11,268 nt of DNA, taken from Anaerolineae bacterium. GTDB lineage: Bacteria; Chloroflexota; Anaerolineae; Aggregatilineales; Phototrophicaceae. The position numbers and the translations under genes are program-made. Under the pieces are notes generated by a model. It was not told the origin of the DNA. It was given only the letters and a program-made list of their open reading frames with translations, and searched no databases. Shown here piece after piece: positions 6,795 through 11,268 of this stretch. Positions within the stretch are counted from its first letter, which is position 1; every line of letters starts with the position of its first letter. The stretch spans positions 1 through 11,268 of the forward strand of contig JADLHH010000306.1 of NCBI GenBank assembly GCA_020848855.1, given 5' to 3'.

Positions 6795-6863
6795 ATGAAG
6801 CTGTACAGCAATATGCCCGATGGTCCGCAGCCACCGAACCCGCCGCCGTGGGGCAGCGACTAA
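6795..6863 (+). CDS. Small 22-residue proline-rich peptide, unknown
   Basis: A 22-codon reading frame with ATG at 6795 and TAA at 6861-6863. The peptide begins MKLYSNMPDG, has a run of prolines in the second half and ends PPPWGSD. A good ribosome binding site (AGAGGGA, 6783-6789) lies 5 nt upstream, and a strong hairpin terminator with a plus-strand T-rich tail starts 14 nt after the stop, so the frame sits in a compact transcription unit of its own. It is not a leader for a downstream gene because the next gene converges on it. No signal peptide or membrane helix is present. It could be a small functional peptide, a precursor peptide, or an incidental frame in a small RNA. Coding cannot be proven from so few codons. 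No convincing -35/-10 pair is seen, which would fit an activator-dependent promoter using the 6691-6723 repeats. Confidence 0.42.
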   Translation: MKLYSNMPDGPQPPNPPPWGSD

Positions 6864-6877
6864 TCCATCCGTACTGG

Positions 6878-6909
6878 CACAACGGCTCGTCGCAAGACGA
6901 GCCGTTGTG
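6878..6909 (+). terminator. Strong hairpin terminator behind the small reading frame
   Basis: A perfect 14-bp GC-rich stem (6878-6891 with 6896-6909) is capped by a GCAA loop, a stable GNRA-type tetraloop, and followed by TTTCTGG on the plus strand. The other strand lacks a T-run behind the stem, so the signal mainly ends plus-strand transcripts, of which the 22-codon frame is the only candidate. It may also help stop or protect the mRNA of the convergent META-domain gene that ends at 6934. Confidence 0.75.
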
Positions 6910-6933
6910 TTTCTGGCAGCAAAGGCAGGCAGT

Positions 6934-8124
6934 TTACCCCGCCGTGAAGACCAGCACGCCGCCGTCGTAGTTGATCGTCAACTGGCTGCCGTCGAGCTGG
7001 AAGCTGGTGGCGCTCCCCAGCGCGCCGAGGAAGGCGGTTTCCTGCGTCATGACCGACTGGTCGGCGCACGCCATCAGCGTGGTCACCAACTGGCTGACGG
7101 TCAGCGATGTGCCGTCGAACTGGAACGCGCCACCGTAGGTGTTGCAGCCGGCATTCCCGGCGACGCCGGTGCTGGAGAACATGAGCGTTACAGGCGCGCT
7201 TTCCAGCGCGGGCTGCGGGTTGTTCGGGTCGCCATATGCGGTCAGAATCCAGGTGACGCCGCCCAACCCACCCAACGACTCGTCGATAGCGGTGGGCGTG
7301 GCTTCGATAGTTGCCGGGGGCAGGGGCGTTGTCGGGAGCTGCGGGGCGTTCGAGAGGGCGAACGACTGCACCAGCGCGTCGAGCGTCGCCAGAGCGGGCG
7401 AAAAATCACCCGGCGCGGCGGCGTTCAGCGTGACAATGCTGTCCGACAGATACTGAGTGAACTGCTGGTTGAACGTGTCGTAGTCGAAATCCGACGGGAT
7501 TTCCGCCGGGAACAGGCTGGTATTCAGCCGGAAGGTCGCGGTGACGTAGCGCGCACCATCGACGGTGATCCCCTGAAAGGTATAGAGGAATTCGCTGCCG
7601 ACGAACGGCGACACATCCTGACGGTAGACCGTCACGTAGCGGACACCCTGAACGTAGGGCGTGTCCAGATAGGCGGCGCTGGCGCGAATCACTTGCGCGG
7701 CAGGGAACACGGGCAGGAAGGGCAGGTTCTGGCTATTGGAATCCGTACTCGACACCATATACTGCGCCAGATCGGGGCGCTGGGCGAGCAGCGCCTGCAA
7801 GTTCTGATACTCCTGCTGAGCCTGCGCATAGCCGGCGAAATTGGTCGTCGCGTAGATGCGGATGCCGCCGACGCCGTCGAGGAAGCTCTGGGGCGCGGGC
7901 GGGGTATTGTACAGAACGAACTCGGTATGTTTGACTTCGGGACCGCCGGGCTGATCCAGGTCGGTAGGGTCGCCGGGGTACTGGACGATATTGACGCTGC
8001 TGGCGAGGGCAGTCGGCAGGCTGAAGCTGAAATCGCCGAAAGCGACGGTTGTCGCGTCCTGCGCCGCCGCCGGAATGACGAACACTGCCAGCGCCAGGAC
8101 GATCAACAGAATGATGCGTTTCAT
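6934..8124 (-). CDS. Secreted META-domain (HslJ-like) protein
   Basis: A 396-residue exported protein. The start at 8124 is chosen because GAGGAG lies 7 nt upstream (plus 8132-8137) and the protein begins with a signal peptide (MKRIILLIVLALAVFVIPAAAQ-type, cleavage after AAA); an in-frame ATG at 8139 would bury the ribosome binding site. Residues about 23-255 form a domain I do not recognise, with GGIRIYATTNFAGYAQAQQ, GVRYVTVYRQDVSPFVGSEF and GARYVTATFRLNTSLFP; it looks alpha/beta and may bind something at the cell surface. A Pro/Thr-rich linker (about 258-283) leads to a META domain at 285-396, shown by VTWILTAYG, GNAGCNTYGGAF, TLMACADQSVMTQETAFLGAL and LTINYDGG. META domains occur in HslJ, linked to novobiocin resistance and motility in E. 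coli, and in many envelope proteins; their reaction, if any, is unclear. Transcribed from its own promoter (8174-8202). Confidence 0.9.
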   Translation of the reverse strand: MKRIILLIVLALAVFVIPAAAQDATTVAFGDFSFSLPTALASSVNIVQYPGDPTDLDQPGGPEVKHTEFVLYNTPPAPQSFLDGVGGIRIYATTNFAGYAQAQQEYQNLQALLAQRPDLAQYMVSSTDSNSQNLPFLPVFPAAQVIRASAAYLDTPYVQGVRYVTVYRQDVSPFVGSEFLYTFQGITVDGARYVTATFRLNTSLFPAEIPSDFDYDTFNQQFTQYLSDSIVTLNAAAPGDFSPALATLDALVQSFALSNAPQLPTTPLPPATIEATPTAIDESLGGLGGVTWILTAYGDPNNPQPALESAPVTLMFSSTGVAGNAGCNTYGGAFQFDGTSLTVSQLVTTLMACADQSVMTQETAFLGALGSATSFQLDGSQLTINYDGGVLVFTAG

Positions 8125-8173
8125 CGGTCTACTCCTCATTCATCCTTGACACATTCCAACCGATCACGACCCT

Positions 8174-8202
8174 AGCATAGTGGAGAGTCGGTCACATTTC
8201 AA
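8174..8202 (-). promoter_or_regulatory. Likely promoter of the META-domain gene
   Basis: On the minus strand TTGAAA (plus 8197-8202, 5 of 6 matches) and TATGCT (plus 8174-8179, 4 of 6) are separated by 17 bp. The start of transcription would be near 8167, with a leader of about 43 nt. It lies downstream of the terminator at 8239-8270, so the META gene is expressed independently of the TPR gene. Confidence 0.42.
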
Positions 8203-8238
8203 CCCGCATTAAGAAATTGAGCAGCGATGGAATGTAAA

Positions 8239-8270
8239 ACGCCATATGAAACGACCCTCTCATACGGCGT
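8239..8270 (-). terminator. Intrinsic terminator of the TPR-protein gene
   Basis: Read on the minus strand, an 11-bp stem (ACGCCGTATGA pairing with TCATATGGCGT, one G-U pair) with a 10-nt loop is followed at once by TTTACATT. It begins 25 bp after the stop of the gene ending at 8296. The T-tract is on the minus strand only, so the direction is clear. Confidence 0.72.
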
Positions 8271-8295
8271 CGGTGCGCTGAACAACTGGCAGTGT

Positions 8296-9465
8296 TCAGT
8301 GGACGGCGACCATCATGTGACGTTCGATGTGGTCGCGGATGGAGTTGACCAGGTTTTCGCGGGCGGGCGTGTCCTCAAGCGTGGTGTATGCCATGTCGAT
8401 GGCATAGCGCAGCTTTTTCACGCCGAGGCTGCGCTCACCGCGCTTGAGTTCGAGGTCGGCTTCGACGAAGAAGCTGCTGACCCAGTCGTACAGATTGCCC
8501 AGCGCTTCCCACTGCTGGCGCGCCAGTAGGATCAGCCGCTCTGCTTCGGCGAAATTGCCAAGCTGGATGTAGACCAGCGAGAGCGCGTGATGGCACATGG
8601 CGACCTCGAATGGGGTTTCGAGCGCCTCGAACATCCCCAGCGCCTGCTGGTAGTAGTCCAGCGCCTGCGCAAACTCATCGCGGACGTAACAGTTGGCGGC
8701 GTACTCGTAGCACAGGGTTGCCAGCCGCTTGTCGCAGTGTGTCGGTGGATGCAGGTCGATTACCCGCTGGACGAAGTACTCGGCGCGGGCGAAGCGCAAG
8801 CCGTTGCGGCAAATGACCGCCATGCTCAGGGCGGCGTCCAGCGCGCCGCCAGGGTCTTCAATGAATTCGTACTCGTTCAGTGCCAGCCGGGCGTAGGCTT
8901 CGGCGCTGGGGAAATCGCCGTAGTGCAGGAAATACAGCGCCAGCGTGTGGTTCAGCCGCGAGCGCTCGATGTGGTCGTCCAGCGTGCTGGCGGTGTGCAG
9001 CGACTGGTCGATCAGCGGTTTAGGCAGCTCAAGCCCGTGCTTGTAGATCAGCGCCTTGAACAGCCTGATGTACGCCTGGAGCAGCGCGTCCACCTGAGCC
9101 GGGCGTACTCTGTTCAGCCTGCCATACACGCCCACCAGACCGCGAAAATCGGCGACGACTTCGCGGAAGTACTTCTCGAACAGATTGTTGTCGTCAATGG
9201 GATGCGCCGCCATCATGTCGGCGATGGGGTCGAACCACTCCTTCCAGGCGTCGTCGGTGACAACCAGCGCAATCAGTTCAACGACGCACTCGATTGCCGA
9301 GGTGTAGTGGGGCTTGCTTTCCAGCCCGGCGCGAAGACTGGCGTACACGTCCTGGCTGTGGCTGCGGAGCCAAGCGGGATTCACGTCCACCGCATCCGCT
9401 ATCCAGACCAGGTCATCCGTCAATGAATAGTTGGGATCGCTCCCGGATGGGTCATCCGTAAACAT
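8296..9465 (-). CDS. Cytoplasmic TPR (tetratricopeptide) repeat protein
   Basis: A 389-residue, almost wholly helical protein without signal peptide or membrane segment. TPR-like helix pairs are visible at about residues 168-200 (LNHTLALYFLHYGDFPSAEAYARLALNEYE), 208-240, 247-281 (the most canonical: YEYAANCYVRDEFAQALDYYQQALGMFE), 287-321 (ALSLVYIQLGNFAEAERLILLARQQWEAL) and a weaker one at about 328-361. The N-terminal 150 residues are also helical but carry no motif I know; an acidic start (MFTDDPSGSDPN) precedes them. TPR proteins act as protein-protein scaffolds, and in this group such repeats often form the sensor part of larger regulators, but no DNA-binding, NB-ARC or kinase domain is attached here. 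The ribosome binding site is weak (AAGG about 9 nt before the ATG), and no better start is seen. It is a single gene ended by the terminator at 8239-8270. Partner unknown. Confidence 0.87.
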   Translation of the reverse strand: MFTDDPSGSDPNYSLTDDLVWIADAVDVNPAWLRSHSQDVYASLRAGLESKPHYTSAIECVVELIALVVTDDAWKEWFDPIADMMAAHPIDDNNLFEKYFREVVADFRGLVGVYGRLNRVRPAQVDALLQAYIRLFKALIYKHGLELPKPLIDQSLHTASTLDDHIERSRLNHTLALYFLHYGDFPSAEAYARLALNEYEFIEDPGGALDAALSMAVICRNGLRFARAEYFVQRVIDLHPPTHCDKRLATLCYEYAANCYVRDEFAQALDYYQQALGMFEALETPFEVAMCHHALSLVYIQLGNFAEAERLILLARQQWEALGNLYDWVSSFFVEADLELKRGERSLGVKKLRYAIDMAYTTLEDTPARENLVNSIRDHIERHMMVAVH

Positions 9466-9488
9466 GTCGCGCTGCCTTCGCGTTACCC

Positions 9489-9510
9489 GATGCGCCGGAG
9501 GCGGCGCATC
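9489..9510 (-). promoter_or_regulatory. 8-bp inverted repeat directly upstream of the TPR gene
   Basis: GATGCGCC (9489-9496) and GGCGCATC (9503-9510) form a perfect GC-rich hairpin with a 6-nt centre, 23 bp before the start codon of the TPR gene. It may be an operator, or a leader hairpin affecting translation, given the weak ribosome binding site of that gene. Confidence 0.35.
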
Positions 9511-9778
9511 ACACCGCGCGCGACAAACCGAAAACTCAGGCGGTCGCGCGCCGAAAAATTATGATCTCACCTGATGGTGGCGTCGATCCTGCTTACTGCC
9601 GGCGCTGCCTGACGGGCGCCGCACGAGAGGCATGTCTGCCGTAACCGTGTGAAACGGGATGCCAGCATCTGCGTCTTCGTTCTCAAAGACCGATCTCCGA
9701 TCGATCCCCGTCCAGGAAAACAAATGGACAGGCGCTGAAACCACGCGCGCATCCCAGGATATCACTTTATTGGATTCC

Positions 9779-9807
9779 ATGTTAGCGCGCAAACGTAGTA
9801 TTTTCAA
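9779..9807 (-). promoter_or_regulatory. Possible distant promoter for the TPR gene or a small RNA
   Basis: On the minus strand TTGAAA (plus 9802-9807, 5 of 6 matches) and TAACAT (plus 9779-9784, 4 of 6) are separated by 17 bp in the most AT-rich part of the gap. A transcript from here would have about 305 nt ahead of the TPR start codon, unusually long, so a separate small RNA is an alternative. Confidence 0.28.
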
Positions 9808-9928
9808 CTAATACTAACTTTATGAGTCATTTCATATTTCAGATCGGGATTATGGGCATTACTTACGCAGCCATGATCGGGGTGGCATAAACGCTGACGA
9901 GATCGGTGCAGCAGGCGGGGCAGCCAGC

Positions 9929-9971
9929 CGATGGAGCGGCAGGGTGTTTTGCTTGCCCTGCTGCTCCATCG
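9929..9971 (-). terminator. Long hairpin behind the PQQ sugar dehydrogenase gene
   Basis: A 16-bp inverted repeat (9929-9944 with 9956-9971, one position off, read as a G-U pair in one strand) with an 11-nt loop starts 7 bp after the stop of the gene ending at 9979. The position suits a terminator or mRNA-stabilising structure, but neither strand has a clear T-run after it, so the mode of action is uncertain. Confidence 0.5.
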
Positions 9972-9978
9972 TTACGAA

Positions 9979-11139
9979 TCATGCCGGCTCGAAGCGCAGA
10001 ATCCTGCCGGAATAATCGACGACGTAGAGTTCGCCGTCCTCGTCTTCGCCGAAGCCGCTGATGGTCAAGCCGGTTGCGCTCATGAAAACGTCGCTGTGCC
10101 AGTCGCCGCTGGCGTCGCGGTACAGGCTCCAGATGGTGCCGGAGCCGTAGTCGCCGTAGAAGTACACGCCGTCGAGCGCGGGCAGCAGGCTGCCGCGATA
10201 TACGTAACCACCGGAGATCGAGATGCCTTCACCGTGTGAGTATTCGGCGACCGGCAGCACCATGCTCGCCGGGGCAGGCTCGCCGCTGAACGGGTGCGTG
10301 CCCTCATAGGGACGCCAGCCGTAGTTTTCGCCGCCGGCGCTGTCGGCGGGCTGGAAATCGACTTCTTCCCAGCTTCCCTGTCCCACATCGCCGATATACA
10401 GGTCGCCGACTGCGCGGTCGAAGCTGAAGCGCCACGGGTTGCGCAGCCCGTATGCCCAGATTTCGGGCAGCGCGCCGCGCGCGCCGGCATACGGGTTATC
10501 CGCCGGGACGGTAAACATGTCGGCGTTCACGTCGATGCGCAGGATTTTCCCCAGCCACGTGCCGAGGTTCTGGGCGCGGTTTTCGGGGTCGCCGCCAGAG
10601 CCACCGTCGCCCATGCCGATGTACAGGTAGCCGTCGGGACCAAACGCCAGCATCCCGCCGTTGTGGTTGGGGTAGGGCTGCTCCTGCGTCAGGATGGTGA
10701 CGGCGCTGTTCGGGTCGGCGACATCGGGGTTATCCGCCGAAATCTGATAGCGGGCGACGACCGTGTCACCGTTCCGGTCGGTGTAGTTGATGAAGAACTG
10801 ACCGTTGTTGGCGAAATCGGGGTGAAATGCCAGCCCAAGCAGTCCCTGCTCGCTGTAGCCACCGCCAAGCGCTGCCGGGCTGATTAACCCGGACACGTCG
10901 AGGAAGGGTGGGTCAACCATCTGCCCGTTGCGGACGATGCGAATTCTGCCGCTCTGCTGCACGACGAACAGCCGCCCAGAACCGTCGCCGGCGTTGGTGA
11001 CGAACAGTGGGCGGTTGAAGCCATCCGCGACTGTCACCAACTGGATGCTGGACGGGTCGGGGGCGGTCGTGCCCTGCGCCTGAAGCGACACCGCTGTCGC
11101 CAGTGTCACCAGTAACACGATACCGATAATCCGTTTCAT
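9979..11139 (-). CDS. Secreted PQQ-dependent sugar dehydrogenase-like protein (GSDH family)
   Basis: A 386-residue exported six-bladed beta-propeller of the glucose/sorbosone dehydrogenase family, whose characterised members oxidise sugars outside the cytoplasm with PQQ and calcium. Two ATGs lie in tandem; the second (11139) is preferred because GAGGG ends 5 nt before it but only 2 nt before the first. A signal peptide follows (MKRIIGIVLLVTLATAVSLQA, cleavage near residue 21). Family marks in order: FNRPLFVTNAGDGSGRLFVVQQ-type first blade, GLLGLAFHPDF (about 101), NHNGGMLAFGPDGYLYIGMGDGG with the catalytic-type His at 159, YGLRNPWRFSFD with Arg 234 and Asn 235 (counterparts of the PQQ-contacting pair), GDVGQGSWEEVD, GENYGWRPYEG and the closing YSGRILRFE. 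Many family members with this architecture, known as aldose sugar dehydrogenases, accept various sugars, so the substrate is not predictable. No PQQ synthesis genes are in the window, and no clear promoter is seen. Confidence 0.92.
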   Translation of the reverse strand: MKRIIGIVLLVTLATAVSLQAQGTTAPDPSSIQLVTVADGFNRPLFVTNAGDGSGRLFVVQQSGRIRIVRNGQMVDPPFLDVSGLISPAALGGGYSEQGLLGLAFHPDFANNGQFFINYTDRNGDTVVARYQISADNPDVADPNSAVTILTQEQPYPNHNGGMLAFGPDGYLYIGMGDGGSGGDPENRAQNLGTWLGKILRIDVNADMFTVPADNPYAGARGALPEIWAYGLRNPWRFSFDRAVGDLYIGDVGQGSWEEVDFQPADSAGGENYGWRPYEGTHPFSGEPAPASMVLPVAEYSHGEGISISGGYVYRGSLLPALDGVYFYGDYGSGTIWSLYRDASGDWHSDVFMSATGLTISGFGEDEDGELYVVDYSGRILRFEPA

Positions 11140-11194
11140 CATGACCCTCGAACTATGCTAACGATACAGTTGTATATGCTTGCAGGGGCGTTCA

Positions 11195-11268
11195 ATGAGG
11201 GTGTCTAAAAAGTGATCTAACCCCCTCATCCACTAAACCCTTCTACCCGCCGGCGTGGGAGAAGGGGA
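11195..11268. repeat. Hairpin-rich sequence at the window edge, candidate dispersed repeat or MITE end
   Basis: Two nested inverted repeats occur: ATGAGGG (11195-11201) with CCCTCAT (11223-11229), and CCCTTCT (11238-11244) with AGAAGGG (11260-11266) around a GCCGGC centre. The text GGGTGTCTAAAAAGTG (11199-11214) resembles the ends of some IS- or MITE-type elements, and CCCCCTCAT...CCCTTCT...GGAGAAGGGG resembles sequences I have seen scattered between genes in Chloroflexota. It is non-coding and runs off the window, so neither its full size nor its copy number can be judged here. Confidence 0.4.

Larger units (their letters stand above)
9466..9978. other. 513-bp gap without a convincing gene
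   Basis: The gap between two minus-strand genes holds no reading frame I accept. The longest candidate (minus strand, ATG at 9780 or TTG at 9807, to 9559) lacks a ribosome binding site and resembles no family. The contents are inverted repeats at 9489-9510 and 9929-9971, an AT-rich stretch at about 9775-9860 with a 7-bp inverted repeat (TAGTATT 9796-9802, AATACTA 9810-9816), and a possible minus-strand promoter there. It could contain a long leader of the TPR gene, a small RNA or a decayed gene. Confidence 0.5.

Noticed and set aside
6820..8175. 451-codon open frame on the plus strand, antisense to the META-domain gene
   Set aside because: The opposite strand has a signal peptide, ribosome binding site and META domain. 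The plus-strand translation is rich in R, G and A and without motifs, and the frame spans the 6878-6909 terminator.
8587..9426. 279-codon open frame on the plus strand, antisense to the TPR gene
   Set aside because: The minus-strand product has clear TPR repeats; the plus-strand translation has no recognisable structure and no good start signal.
9561..9644. Plus-strand frame of 27 codons with a CxxC-like motif (YCRRCLTG)
   Set aside because: There is no ribosome binding site and no terminator; the cysteine pattern is too short to mean anything.
9559..9807. Minus-strand frame of 73-82 codons in the large gap
   Set aside because: There is no ribosome binding site at either the TTG (9807) or the ATG (9780), no recognisable motif, and the putative promoter overlaps the ATG. 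A decayed gene cannot be excluded.
10294..10887. 197-codon plus-strand frame inside the sugar dehydrogenase gene
   Set aside because: It is a shadow of a gene with unmistakable family motifs on the other strand.
11164..11175. ATACA-GT-TGTAT inverted repeat upstream of the sugar dehydrogenase
   Set aside because: Arms of only 5 bp in an AT-rich stretch are expected by chance, and no -35 element at proper spacing supports a promoter or operator there.

Overview
The window looks like a stretch of a GC-rich chromosome from an uncultured member of the Chloroflexota, probably Anaerolineae-like. This is inferred from gene content and style: a secreted multi-fasciclin protein with Pro-Glu-Pro-Thr linkers, a META-domain lipid-free secreted protein, a soluble PQQ-type sugar dehydrogenase, an M19 dipeptidase and a membrane-anchored oxidoreductase start. 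No taxonomic marker gene (rRNA, tRNA, ribosomal protein) is present, so the assignment is tentative. There is no phage, CRISPR, insertion sequence or restriction gene inside the window.

Layout. At the left edge is the 5' end of a minus-strand gene for a membrane-anchored protein, probably a molybdopterin-type oxidoreductase. Diverging from it is a two-gene plus-strand operon: a cytoplasmic M19 metal-dependent dipeptidase (442-1512) translationally coupled by an ATGA overlap to a four-helix membrane protein of unknown function (1509-1946). A large plus-strand gene (2049-5270) follows, encoding a secreted protein with five FAS1 domains and a C-terminal DUF4397 region; it ends at a strong hairpin terminator that it shares with a convergent minus-strand gene (5361-6599) for a single-pass membrane protein of unknown function.

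Between 6600 and 6930 lies the most interesting part: a divergent control region holding a good minus-strand promoter, a perfect 16-bp palindrome, three 11-bp direct repeats in exact register, another inverted repeat, then a 22-codon plus-strand reading frame with a good ribosome binding site and a strong hairpin terminator immediately behind it. This looks like a compact micro-gene (small peptide or small RNA) under regulation.

The right half is all minus strand: a secreted META-domain protein (6934-8124) with its own promoter, a cytoplasmic TPR protein (8296-9465) with its own intrinsic terminator, a 513-bp gene-poor gap with hairpins, and a secreted PQQ-dependent sugar dehydrogenase-like protein (9979-11139). 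The window ends in a hairpin-rich, CCCCTC-type sequence that looks like the edge of a dispersed repeat.

How the genes work together: most products are exported or membrane-bound (fasciclin adhesion, META, sugar dehydrogenase, two membrane proteins), so the region contributes to the cell envelope and its surroundings. The separate promoters and terminators argue against one pathway or a single operon apart from the dipeptidase pair. I did not recognise a previously undescribed multi-gene system; the best candidates for novelty are the 6660-6910 control region with its micro-gene and the mosaic evolution of the FAS1 repeats.
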